From contig AJWJ01000075.1 of assembly GCA_000277445.1 (NCBI GenBank), forward strand, positions 1-63,287: DNA of 63,287 nucleotides. The letters run 5' to 3'. The position numbers and the translations under genes were made by a program. Under the pieces are notes generated by a model. It searched no databases. It was not told the DNA's origin and saw only the letters and a program-made list of their open reading frames with translations. Source of the stretch: Polysphondylium violaceum. Its lineage: Eukaryota > Evosea > Eumycetozoa > Dictyosteliales > Dictyosteliaceae. Shown here piece after piece: positions 19,437 to 31,244 of this stretch (position 1 is the first letter of the stretch; every line of letters begins with the position of its first letter).

Positions 19437-21692
19437 TTAAAGAGCGATATTTTTCTTTATTGTAGGTTTTGCAAAGGAAACTTTAATCACATTCTCACCT
19501 ATACTATAACCATGCAGGGCAACTAGCGTATCAACAGCCTGTTCGAGTGCCCCCATCTCTACCAAAGCCATCTTTGTATCATTTCTTTGAATTTTTTTTC
19601 AAGTGAGGTTTTTTGGAGTTTTTTTTAAATTTTGTAATTAATGATAATGTTAGAAGAGGTGAGATTTTTCCACTCTATGTAGATTGGATTCAAGATTTGT
19701 AAATTTACAATTAATTTGAAAAAGTAAAAGAGGTGTTGATCTATCGATATCATCAGACTCTTTTAGGAAAATTCCTTTTTCTCTCTTTTATAAATAAACA
19801 ATAAACAAATAGTTAATTAGTTATACATACGGAAAGAATTTAAAGGATTTGATGACGCCGTGGAGTGAGAATACCCTCTTGACCTTCTCTTCAATGTCCT
19901 CAATGATTGGTAAATTTGATATGTGTAGGATGTTGGAGGGTGGATGTATGTGTTGATAGTTTTTTGATCCTGGTAATTTAAATCTATGCATGGTTGATCC
20001 TGTATAATCCTTAGTCAATTCATACTGTGGTATAGTAATTATGTTAGTTTCTCAACAATGTTGTTAATTAATTAAACTAATGATATAGTATACAAACATT
20101 GTTTTCGCCAGGTTTGGGTAGAGAAATGGAGCTGTGTTTGGAGATATTGACTCGCACAGTGTGGCCTTTAAAAGGAAATGTTTGTAAGTATTGTAGTACT
20201 AATTCTCTAAATAGTAGATAAACAAAGTAGTAAAGTTAGTGTGACAAATGAATGGTGCATATCATGTGATAATAACTATGACGTACGCTTGTTGACATGT
20301 GTTCATTTGAATTAAAGCGGTATCTTTTCTATTATACATAATTTTAACCCTAATAGGATCACCATAGACACCAAATAGAGTGAATAGATCGTCAGGTGTG
20401 AGGTCTTGGGTTGGAAGGCCTGCCACGATCAAAACGCTGCCTCCGTTGGTACTGCCTCCACTCGCACCGCCACTGTTTGGTTGAGAATTTTGATTTGCTG
20501 CAGAGGCTTTAGAGGCAATCGAGTGGGTGTGGAGTGATTGGTGGTGGTGATGGTGATGGTGCGTCGTGGTGGTGAGCTGTTGCATGCCCTTTTGGAGCGA
20601 TGTGGTGGATGTCACCGGCGACAGGGTCGTGGTGGTGATGGGAGGTGAGGATTGAGTGAGTGGTTGGAGATGGGCGAGTGAAGGCACGGACCCCGAAGGA
20701 ACCACCGTGTGCAACGGGATGCCGTGGTGATGGAGATGGTGGTGAGAGGCGGGCGAGGCCGAGGGCAAGTGGGGTGGCACAGACGAAAAGTGAGGTGACG
20801 AGATGAGGGTGGTGGGTGGCGGTGTAGGCGAGGTCGATGCCATTATATATTGATTGCCAGCACCCAAAGCATGGTGATATCCCATCGTCGGCGAGGCTGC
20901 AGCACCGCTTTGCCCAATGATGTGGTTGCCCGATGGAAGACCAGGATTGGTAAAGTCTCTCGATTTGTCGTTGTTGTATTTGATCTTTAAGTTTGTGAGT
21001 GACGAGAACTGAACCTTGAGTGTAAAGTAGCCGGCCACAACAAGACCGTCAAGGTTCTTTTTGGCGAGGTGTGCAGATTCGCTGGTTTGGAGTTGAATAA
21101 GACTCTGGAAGTTGCCGCCTTTGGTAAAGATTAGAATACGGAGTACATTGCCATAACTAGAAAACAGCTTGTACAGTATCTCTATGGTTACTGGATAGTA
21201 GAGTATATGTGAAATGGTGATTAAAAGTATATCGTTTGGTGTCTCTACGGAGGGCGATATTTCCTCTCTGTTTGAGAATTGAACATACAAACTCTTTGAT
21301 CTAATGGATCCTTGTATGGTGGTGTAGTATTGTACAAAAGATTCGGCACACGATAGCTCTGCCATTTGAATGAGTGCTTGACCTTTTCCCTTTAGTACAA
21401 TGAGATTATCAACGGTACCAAATGGTGCAACTATTGACAATACCTCTTCATCTGCACAATCCAATGGCAAGTTACGAAGATGAATTACTTTGGAGGGTGG
21501 ATGTATGGGATTCTTTTGTTTTTTGGCTATACTTTCTTCAAAATCTTCAGGTTGTTCTAGACTTCTCTTATTTGACAAAATATCAATATTATTATTGTTA
21601 TTACTATTGTTATTTGGGCTTGTAGTTGTGGTAGTAGTAGTTGTTGTGGTTGTAGAACCATTTGAAGAAATATCTTGTTGTTTTGAACTCAT
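19437..21692 (-). CDS. Polypyrimidine-tract-binding protein (PTB/hnRNP I family)
   Basis: Complement(join(19437..19584,19831..20024,20098..20206,20287..21692)), 618 residues, four RRMs. RRM1 about 67-145 (HPPSKVIHLRNLP), RRM2 about 150-235, RRM3 about 430-515 (VLIVAGLPTQDLT), RRM4 about 540-618. The linker LTKDYTGSTMHRFKLPGSKN and the segment FKFFPNDTKMALVEM in RRM4 match animal PTBP1 very closely. A 170-residue Ser/Pro/His-rich low-complexity insert separates RRM2 and RRM3. PTB binds CU-rich RNA and regulates splicing and mRNA stability. All three joins keep phase; the 246-nt last intron is longer than most here. A possible alternative 5' exon lies at 22049-22164. The higher G+C of the low-complexity insert stands out. 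Confidence 0.93.
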
Positions 21693-22360
21693 CTCATTTA
21701 AATTTGGGTACTCATGATTATCACTTTATTATATAATATTGTTATTGTATTCACATCACATGATTATAATCAATCATTTATCAAATCATCATCATTATTC
21801 ATTCATCATACCAGGTTTAAAACAATAAAAATAGGATAGAAGCGACAATAAAAACAACGATCACATGATATTATTATTATTATCGGATAGTAGTAGATGA
21901 GGTAGGTAGGTAGGGTTGGATTGGGTAAGGTAGGGTAGGGTAGAAAAGAGATAGGTTAGGATAAGAAAGAAAGGAATAAATAGAAAGAAATGATAGCAGA
22001 AGAGAGTTGTTAAGAAATCCAACAATTTACAAAGAAAGAAATACATACAATAAAGATAAAGAAGGAGAAATAGATGTATTGCTATTATTATTGTTGCTAT
22101 TGCTATTGTGTTTAGTCGTGGTAGAAGCAGTGGTGGGAATAGATGAAGAAGGATTCAGTGACATTGTAGAATAAACCTATAATTAGATTGGTATTAAATA
22201 CAAAATCTGTGAAATCTTGAATGTGATCAAAAAAAAAAAAAAAGNTATATTTNTAAAAAAAAAAAAAAAAATAAGAAAAAAAATCAACACCCAATCATAG
22301 TGAGTGGGTTTTGTGATAAGTGAAATGGAGCTATTCAGCCAATACAGCTTCGATTATAGA
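21693..22360. other. 5' region of the PTB gene, with two ambiguous bases
   Basis: Contains a GGTAGGTAGGTAGGG-type tract near 21900-21950 and a possible upstream exon (22049-22164). A poly-A/poly-T region contains N at about 22245 and 22253, showing that base calls are uncertain there. Confidence 0.6.
22049..22164 (-). other. Possible alternative first exon of the PTB gene
   Basis: ATG at 22164 opens 38 codons (MSLNPSSSIPTTASTTTKHN and on, Asn/Ser-rich), ending at a GTATGT donor in phase 2. An AG at 21688-21689, inside the main ATG-AGT start, would accept it in frame to continue SKQQDISS. The acceptor lacks a pyrimidine tract, so this may instead be a uORF or noncoding leader. Confidence 0.35.
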
Positions 22361-22534
22361 CTAATTAACAGTAATTTTCTTTGATGGTTGATGTAGTCTT
22401 AATTTTAAATTGAGGACTACCCACCATCCAAGAAACAAATTGGTAATTAGCTTCATATTGGTTTGACCTAGGGTCGATGATATAGGTACGAGGGAGCGGG
22501 CAATGCAGGAAAAGATCATAAAAACATGAGGCAT
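22361..22534 (-). CDS. Candidate 57-residue small membrane protein
   Basis: ATG to TAG with no intron: begins MPHVFMIFSCIARSL, centre NLFLGWWVVLNLKLRLH, end KKITVN. The composition suggests one or two short hydrophobic segments with a basic tail. The other frame on the same strand is also open for a similar length (ending IKENYC), so the choice rests on having a proper ATG and a membrane-like pattern. No family recognised. Confidence 0.42.
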   Translation of the reverse strand: MPHVFMIFSCIARSLVPISSTLGQTNMKLITNLFLGWWVVLNLKLRLHQPSKKITVN

Positions 22535-22672
22535 AAGGAAGAATGATGGAAAAAAAAAACAAAAAAAATAAAAAATTATTAAAAAAAAAACGAAAGCGAA
22601 AGTATTTTTTCGTTTTTATTACATTTTCTTTTTTTAATTATTATATACTTTGTTTCAACACAATACAACATC

Positions 22673-25404
22673 ATGTCCAATACTAGAATATGTGTTAAAC
22701 AAATCCCCAAACATTTGACAGAGAAAAGATTTAAAGACCATTTTGAAAAATTTGGAATTGTCACAGATGCTAAAATCTTAAAAACAAAGTATGCACTCAC
22801 ACTTGATATATCTAGATATACTCTTTACTTGATCGATGATGAGGGAATCAGTATTAATACAAATACTATTTCACGTTATATAGGGATGGTAAATCTAGAT
22901 TATTTGGATTTATTGGTTTTTCAAGCGAAGAGTCTGCTCAAAAGGCATTGAGTTTGAATAATACATACATTGATACATCAAAGATTATAGTCCAGTTGGC
23001 AACATCGGCATCAGAGACAAACGTCGAGACCAATAGACCTTGGAGCAAGTACTCGCAGGGCAGTTCATCGTTCAAGAGAATAGAGGATGACAAGGTAAAG
23101 AAAGAGAGCAGAAAGAAAGAAAAGGAGTTATTGAAGCTCAAGAAACAACAAGACAAACAAAAGAAACAAAACCCTCTTCTAGATCAAGACTTGGAAAATG
23201 ATGAGGAGTATCAAAAGTTTAAAAAGCTCATGACTCCCCGTGTCAATAAAAAGCTCTGGGAGAATGATGATGAAATTGGTGTTGGTGGTAAAAAGAAAGA
23301 CAACGACAGTGACGACGACGACAGCGGAAGTGACGAAGAAGGTGGTTCAAAGAAAAAGAGAAAAGTTGACGAGAAATTAGCCTTTGAGGGCGACGACAGT
23401 GACGACGAACTCTATGAAGAAATGCCTGCAGTTCAAGTTAAAACTGCTGAGGAAGAGGAGCAAGAAGCTTTGGAACTTTTAAAGAAAAAAGATAAATTGG
23501 TAAATGATAGTGCAGTATCTGATTTAGATTGGTTAAAATCAAAAGTTAAAGATGTTCAAGATACAGATATGATTGATAATCAAGATGAGGAAGATGAAGA
23601 TGAAGATGAGGAGGATGAAGAAGAAGATGAAGAAGAAGAAAAACCAACTAAAAAAAATAAATCATCATCTAAACAAGATAAACAAGAAGAACAAGAGGAA
23701 GAGCAAGAAGAAGAAGAAGAAGAAGAAAAAGAAGAAAAAGAAGAGGAACAAGACAAAAAGAAAGAAATTGTTCATAAAGAAAAAGAAGAGATTGAAGATG
23801 TTGGTGATTCAGGTAGAATATTTATTAGAAACTTACCATACACTGCCAAAGAAGAAGATTTGGAACAATTGTTTTCAAAGTATGGCAAGATATCAGAGAT
23901 TCATGTACCCATTGACGTAGCTTCAAAGAGAACCAAAGGTATTGCATTTATTCTCTACCTTATTCCAGAAAACGCAGTTCAAGCCATGAATGAAATGGAT
24001 GGCAAAGCATTCCAAGGTAGAATCATTCACATTCTCCCCGCTCACAGTGCACCAAATAAAATACCATTACAACAAGAGGGCGACCAAGAGGGCAGCAGTA
24101 GTTTTAAATCTGAAAAGGAGAAAAAGCTTAAATCCGAGAGTGGATCAAATCACAATTGGAACACACTCTTTATGAGAAGTGATGCCATCGTGTCCTCACT
24201 TGCCGAGCGTTACAAAATGACACAAGGCGAGCTCTTGGATCCAAACGCCGTCGATATCGCCGTTCGTATGACATTGATGGAAACTCACATCATCAACGAA
24301 ACAAAGAAGTTCCTTCAAGAGGAAGGTGTCATCATTGAAAACATTGGCGACAAGGTATCTCAACGTAGCAATACTGTCATCCTCGTTAAAAACATTCCAT
24401 TCAGAACAGAAGAGGCTGAACTCGAGACTCTGTTTGGCAAATTTGGGTCCCTGTCCCGTGTCGTGTTGGCACCTGCCCGTACCATTGCTTTGGTCGAGTA
24501 TGTCCATCCCACCGAAGCCAAAATCGGTTTCAAAAACCTCGCCTACTCTAAATTCCACTTTGTGCCACTCTATCTCGAATGGGCACCATTGTCCATCTTT
24601 AAATCTGGCCCCAAGCCAAAACAAACAAAAGAAGAAAAAGATACAAAATCATCAACATCACCATCAACATCATCAACAAAAGAAGACCAAGAAAAGAAAT
24701 CAAACACCTCCAACACCACTACACCTCCATCATCATCAGCCAATTCACACTTTGTTTATATCAAGAACCTTAGTTGGAAGACATCCAATGAAAATCTTGT
24801 CACTAGATTCAAGAATCTCAAAGACTTTGTCAATGCCACCATTGCCACCAAAGCAGACCCCAAGAATCCGGGCAAAAGACTTCCAGTCGGCTACGGTTTT
24901 GCCGAATTTTCCTCCAAACAAGGCGCCTATGAGTGCATCAAAAAGCTCAATGGCAGCACCATCGATGGCCACGAAATCAATCTCAAACTATCTGACAAGA
25001 ATGAAGTCAACAAAACTGCCGACTCTAGTGCAGGTAACAAGAGAACCAGAGAAGACTCGAAATCAACCAACGGCACCGCCACTAAAAGCCCAGTGTCGAC
25101 TAAAATCATTATCAAGAATTTACCATTTGAATCCACCGCCAAAGAGATTCGTAAACTTTTCAGTACCTATGGTGAAATCCAATCTGTTCGTCTACCAAAG
25201 AAACCCAATGGTGGTCACAGAGGTTTTGCATTTGTTGAATTCCTTACTGAACAAGAATCAAAGAATGCCATGGAGGCACTCACAAACTCTCATTTCTATG
25301 GTCGTCATCTCGTGTTGCAATACGCCGAACAAGATAAAAACATTGATGAGCTTCGTGAAAAGGCAAACACTGATTATGATAAAATTAAATCTAGTAAATA
25401 TTAA
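22673..25404 (+). CDS. mrd1: MRD1/RBM19-type multiple RRM protein for rRNA processing
   Basis: Join(22673..22788,22884..25404), 878 residues. Five RRMs: about 4-78 (RICVKQIPKHLT), 350-425 (RIFIRNLPYTAKEEDL), 535-605 (VILVKNIPFRTEE), 660-740 (VYIKNLSWKTSNENL) and 778-855 (TKIIIKNLPFESTAKE). The region between RRM1 and RRM2 is highly charged, with long Glu/Asp/Lys runs. MRD1 in yeast and RBM19 in animals bind pre-rRNA in the nucleolus and are needed for cleavages that release the 18S rRNA; RRM number and order match MRD1. The intron starts GTATGC, ends ATATAG and restores IGFSSEESAQKAL of RRM1. The glutamate-rich segment creates long shadow frames that are not genes. Confidence 0.94.
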
Positions 25405-25635
25405 TATATTATAATAAACAGATAGTATTAAATAATAGATAGATAAACAGATTTGAGTTTAATTTAGTTTGATTGAATTTATATATATTACTACTACTAT
25501 GCTATATATAAATAGGTGTTTTATTTTAAATTATATTGGTTGTTTTTCATATCGATATCGCGATACTATTACTGTGTTTGTTATTACTATTGCTATTGCT
25601 ATTACTATTACTATTATTATTTTATATATATGTTA

Positions 25636-26803
25636 CTACATTAAATTATTAGGAGGTGTTAGATAACCTCTGGCATATTCAACAGAGGAATTTAAACTTG
25701 AACGTAATAGACTTTGTTTAATGGAAATTGGTTTGGTGGAGGATGATGATAAAATGGATGATTTTCTATTGGTTGTATCTATGGTGGTTGATGATATAGA
25801 GTCTTCTTGTATGGTTGATAAATATTCAAGGACCATGGATTGAGATTGAGTGATCCAATCGTGATTGAGGGCTTGTTTGACTGTTAATCGTTTAACAGGA
25901 TCACGGTCCAATAAACCTTTGATAAGATTTTGTACTGACAGAGAGTGATTCTTTGCCATCACAGAGGGAAACGACCACTCTCCTTTGGATACCAATCGAC
26001 ATATAGTTGATTCGTCATCACTATAAAATGGTGGTTTACCATATAAAATAAAATACAATATACATCCGACAGACCACATGTCCACCGATTTCCTATAGAC
26101 TTGATTACTGCTAATCTCGGGTGCACTGTACGCAGGTGTGCCACAAGCGGAATCGAGTCCAGTGGATTCATCATAAAACTTGGATAGTCCAAAGTCTGCC
26201 AGTTTAACATCTCCTCTCTCGTTATTAAATAGTATATTCTCTGGTTTAATGTCTCTGTGTGCTATTGATCTATCGTGCAAGTATTCCACCGCCGATAGTA
26301 TCGATATCATTGTTAATCTTGCTTCCTCTTCTGTAAATACTCCTTTTTTAACTATTCTTTCAAATAAATCTCCATTTGATACCCTATATTATTAGTGTAT
26401 ATGTTAATATACTAAACACAACTACGACCATTCCTACTACTACTATTATTATTACTATATTTACCATTCTAAAACTAAACATATATCTTCATCAGATTCA
26501 AAATATTCTATAAAATCAACAATGTTTGGATGACTACATTTTGTCAAGATTGAGATTTCCCAGTCGACATAGGATCTCTTTTGCTTATCTAAACAATCTT
26601 TTGATATTACTTTAACTGCATATTTTTCATTTGTAAATTTATGTGTAGCTAATCCAACGGTTGAGAATGTACCTCTATAAAAACAATGATGATATTAATA
26701 TCAAAACTATAATTGCTACCTCCTATTATTACTACAATACATACTCTCCTATTATATCAGTGATATCATAGTAATCATAAACTGAGTCGGGTGTATTTGG
26801 CAT
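25636..26803 (-). CDS. CAMK-like serine/threonine protein kinase
   Basis: Complement(join(25636..26383,26465..26674,26745..26803)), 338 residues, nearly all kinase domain. Glycine loop GEGTFSTVG, Lys in YAVKVISK, catalytic AHRDIKPEN, magnesium loop LADFGLSKF and APE-equivalent YSAPEI are all intact, so an active enzyme is expected. The sequence around DYYDITDIIGEG and the HDW near the end of the domain resemble CaMK/DCLK-like kinases. A short Ser/Thr-rich C-terminal tail follows, with no obvious calmodulin site that I can identify. The splice at GE/GTFSTV rebuilds the glycine loop exactly, and the LEW/VSNGD join completes the hinge. Substrates are unknown. Confidence 0.9.
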
Positions 26804-28311
26804 TATTATGACTACTAGTAGTTATCGATAACTTGTCTATTTATGATATCTTTATCTTTTCTGTTTTTTATTTTTTATTTATTAATAAATACTACTGCTA
26901 CTTCTTCTTCTTCTCTCTTCTTCTTGTGCGACACTACTAGTATTCTAGTTACAAATAAATATTTGTTTATTTGTATTCTATGTATCAAAAACACACGATA
27001 CCACACTACACACACACAAAAACAAACAATTAGACGAAAAAGAATAAAATTTATTTAGAACTACGTTAAAAAAATAAAACTAATACTACAAAGTGTGGCT
27101 GTTGCTGTTGTTTAAATGAATACTCTTTGATTGAGAAAGAGGAAATGAATTGGATAGAATAAATTATATATCTATATATATATCCTGTTATATGTACAAA
27201 CTAATATGAAACAAAAACCACGTAATAAATCTCTATAGAGAGCTAAAGATAGGAAAAAAAATATAAAAAAAGAGGAATTTCACCACACGCACACACAATA
27301 AACACAGACACACAGACACAAACAAATCAAGGTGTTGATGAGACTATATATACACAAAATAAAACAAAGGTCTCTCTTTGAGTCAATTATAAAGTTTATT
27401 ATTCAAATAAAGAATGATGTGTGTTTCTCGAGGCTCAACTACTTTTTGCAAAATAATAGGAATTTTTCTTGAAAAATATAAAAAATTAAAAAAAAAAAAG
27501 AAAAAAAAAAAACCAAGATCTCAAATGGGCGATAAATCACAACGAAATTTGGTTGAAATTTGAAGCAATTATTTATATAAGGGCGGCTATTTATATATAA
27601 TCATCAAATGAAATAGAAATGTATATTACATATTATATATTATAAATATTTATATTTATTTCTGTCATAGAAAAAAAATAGACTGAAATTATAAAATATT
27701 ATTTTTGGATTCTTTGCAATTCTGAAATGATTTTTTTTTTATTTTTTTTAAATTTTTGATGGGGTGTAAAAGTATTGCACACTCACATGTGAAAATAAAA
27801 TCAAAGCGAGCTACTATTTTTAATTTCTCTATGTTTGACATTGCACCATACATCATCGCACCATAGCAATTTCAGATTTTAAAACTACTATAGTACAAGT
27901 CATCATTTACTATATATCCTTAGAATGATAATGACAATGGAGGTAAGAAACTATTACTTGTATCAGCAACAAAAACAACAGCAGCCACATGTTTTTTAAA
28001 AGCTTTCTCCCTTTAGACAAACATACAAAGGTAGAATGTTTTTTTTACCCATTTAAATAATTTACCGATACAGAGAGGATAATATATATATATTATTTAG
28101 GAAATTTAAAATTTATATTGTGTGTGTGTGCGTGTGTATGAATAGATAATAGGTATAATTTTAACTTTAAGTTTTTTTTTAATTTTAATTATTTAAATTA
28201 AATAATATCCTCGCTTACCTATTATACTCACACGACTCTTATTGCTTGTTGTTTTACCAATGAATTTCACATTACTCTTATCACTTTCGATTTATACATT
28301 AAACAAACAAC
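26804..28311. other. 1.5-kb divergent promoter region
   Basis: Separates the start of the kinase (minus) from the start of the WDR37-like gene (plus). A+T-rich with poly-A, CA and TGTG tracts. Very short ATG frames (for example near 27926) could be uORFs, but none is convincing as a gene. Confidence 0.5.
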
Positions 28312-30949
28312 ATGTTTATTATACGACACTTTCATACTCATAATAATAATAATAATAATAATATTAATAATATTAATAATAACAATATTAATAACAATTC
28401 AATAAACCAGCATCAGAGACAACAACAAGAGAAAAAAGACAATGCTTCAAAGTTTAAGGAACCAGGATTAAATAGTAGTACAGGAATACAACCATATGTT
28501 CCTCAACAACAGCAACAACAACAGAATCAACAAATACAACACCATCAAAGACAAAGTTCAACAGGAAATTCACCTCCAAGTTATCCAAGTAATGTAATAG
28601 ATTTACCTTCTAAAGAAAGATTTAAGGAGCTCTTGTATAGAATTGAAAAAGAATATGAAATACTTTGGGAGGAAAATCAAGAATGTAAGTTGTTGTTTAT
28701 TTGCAAATGTTTATAGTATATCACATTCCCTAACTCTTTTTTGCAGTAAAATTAAAATATGGATTAATTAGTAAACCTAGTCCAGCACCTCAATTATTGA
28801 TTAGCCATATGGGTATGATAACCAACCCCAATACACCTCAGCCACAACCACAAATTCAAAGTCAATCACAATCACTACAACCTCATTCACATTTACAATC
28901 ACAATCACAACAACAAAAAACTGTTCAGCCATCTCATTCTTCATCATCGTCATCATCAAACAAAAAACAAAGCAAGCCGCAGAATGAATCCATTTATTAT
29001 GAAATTTTCAATAATTTAGGTAGCGGAAAGACTAAAATATCTAGCAAGTCAAAGGAAAAGAAACAAAAATCTTCTACTACACAATCTAGTAAATCATCGA
29101 AAAATAATCCATCAAAAAGAGATGGATCACATAAATGGATTAGAGCTAGAGAATATTTAGGACACAGGGATGGTATTTGGGACATTAGCGCATCTCCTTG
29201 GGATTTATTTCAATTTGCCACGGCATCATTTGATCGAACTGCTAGAATTTGGTCAGTTGATGGATCAAAGATTCCTATAGTATACACTGCGCACACAGGC
29301 ACTGTAAATTCAATTAGATATCATCCGAATGAAAGATTCTTGTGTACTGCTTCGGGTGATAAAACTATTCATGTCATTAAATTACCCAATGAAAGAAACT
29401 CTCATAGTGGTATTAAATCTCCTTTACCATTTCACAATAAACAAAATCAACAACATAATCAACAAAAGCAACAACAACAGCAATATCAAAAAAACCAACA
29501 TCAATACCAACAACAAAGTCAACAAAAACCACAACATCAACAACAACAACAGCAATATCAACCATATCAACAACCACATCAACAACCACATCAACAAATA
29601 CCTCCAAGTATTTCACCTCAGCAACAATCAGGTTCACCTGTTCCACAACAACCAAAAACCAATACTTTTTTAGATGACAATAGTGATATTGATAGTATTA
29701 GTAGTGTAAATGATAATGATTTTGATTATCAACCCCCTCAAGAAACTGGTGAAAAACTGAAATTATGGACACCATTGCTAGAAAAAGGAACACCACCTCC
29801 TCAAGTTATAGTTGATAATCGTCATCATCGTCATCCATCTCTAACAACCCAACAACATACTAGTGGATTTGCAACTTCTTTTGAAATGGAGAATATGGAA
29901 AACTCTGCACCAAATGTTCAACCATTTACACCACAATCCCCATCTTCTTTTCATGGTGGTGATGATTTTAAAATTGAATCTGCTTTTTCAAATCCTATTG
30001 TTAATACTTACAATAATAATAATAATAATAATTTTAATAATAATAACAATAATAACTTTAATAATAATAATAACAACAAGAGTATTAATAATAATAACAA
30101 CAACAAAAATAATAGCAAATCTCATCAAATAACAAGCACCACAAATACATCAAATTATGTTGGAGCAACGATACCTGAGCCCACTTATATTACAATTAGA
30201 ACACCATTTTTAGAACTTAAAGGACACTCTGCACCAGTGGTAGCAGCAAATTGGATATCATCAACCAGTATATTCTCATCTAGTTGGGATAATACTGTGC
30301 GTTGGTGGAGTACCGAGAGTGGTAAATCAATATCACATGTCTCTGTATTTCCACGTGGAGATAAGCATCGTTATAAAATGACCAATGCCACATCAAATCC
30401 AAGTTCATCTACAAATTCTCTAACATCAAGTACAGATGGTGTCGTTAGAGTATGGGATTCTAGAACACCTTCTGCTTGTGTAGAGTCTTTTAATTCAGGT
30501 CAGGAATCTATCAATACCGCTATTTATACCTCTGATGGATGCAATATTGTCACATCGAGTGAAGATAAAACTGTTAGAGTTTATGATATTAGACAATCAA
30601 AAGATTGTAAAACATCGATTCGTTGTCCATACAGTATCAATAGAGTTTCTGTATCTGGTAAAGGTATTATCGCCATTCCTCAAGATGATGGTAGAGTCTC
30701 TGTTTATAATATTTATGGTAATAGAAAAGGAAAAATGAGAGATCAATATAAATATGTATGTATATTATTATTATTATTATTTTCATTATTATTATTATTA
30801 TGTTTAATAAATAATTATTAACAATAATAATATTGTAGGGACATAAATGTATGGCTACCGCTACAGCTTGGAGCTCAGATGATAGTGTCATTTTTTCAAG
30901 TGGATTTGATAGAAAAACTATTTCTTGGGCCTGCACAGAGCTTTATTAG
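28312..30949 (+). CDS. WDR37-like WD40-repeat protein
   Basis: Join(28312..28684,28747..30755,30839..30949), 830 residues. A short coiled segment (RFKELLYRIEKEYEILWEEN) precedes a WD40 propeller starting AREYLGHRDGIWDIS, ending in the last exon with FDRKTISWACTE. The order of a helical segment and GHRDGIWD matches animal WDR37. Repeats are visible at ATASFDRTARIWS, TASGDKTIHV, SSSWDNTVRWWS, SSTDGVVRVWDSR and TSSEDKTVRVYDIR. A Gln-rich then Asn-rich insert of about 260 residues splits the propeller after the second repeat, probably a looped-out homopolymer region. Animal WDR37 is linked to PACS proteins and calcium handling; whether that applies here is unknown. The three exons join in phase. 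Confidence 0.85.
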
Positions 30950-31244
30950 ATAAAAAAACATGTAGATTAGAATTTCTTTTTTTTTTTTGTTTTCCAGACA
31001 AACTAAACAATATTTTGTATAATAATAAATAAATGATGTATATAATAGAATTGGTCAAAATTTTATCTTGTGACAAGTGGAATTTTAATAAGAAAATTTT
31101 ATTTGGAAAGTTTCAAACTAGCATTCTCATGACAAATAATTTTAATTTGGTCAATAAGGTTTCTAAAATAAATATTAAGATATCTATTATTATTTAATCA
31201 TCAAAAAATGATAAAAGTTTCTAATTTTAGAATTTCTCTCTTTA
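30950..31244. other. Convergent 3' region, no gene
   Basis: Spacer between stops of the WDR37-like and ubiquitin-protease genes. A+T-rich, with nothing coding seen. Confidence 0.6.

Noticed and set aside
24326-25414. 362-codon plus-strand frame overlapping mrd1
   Set aside because: Shifted frame within the strongly supported RRM3-RRM5 region; His/Pro/Ser-rich shadow.
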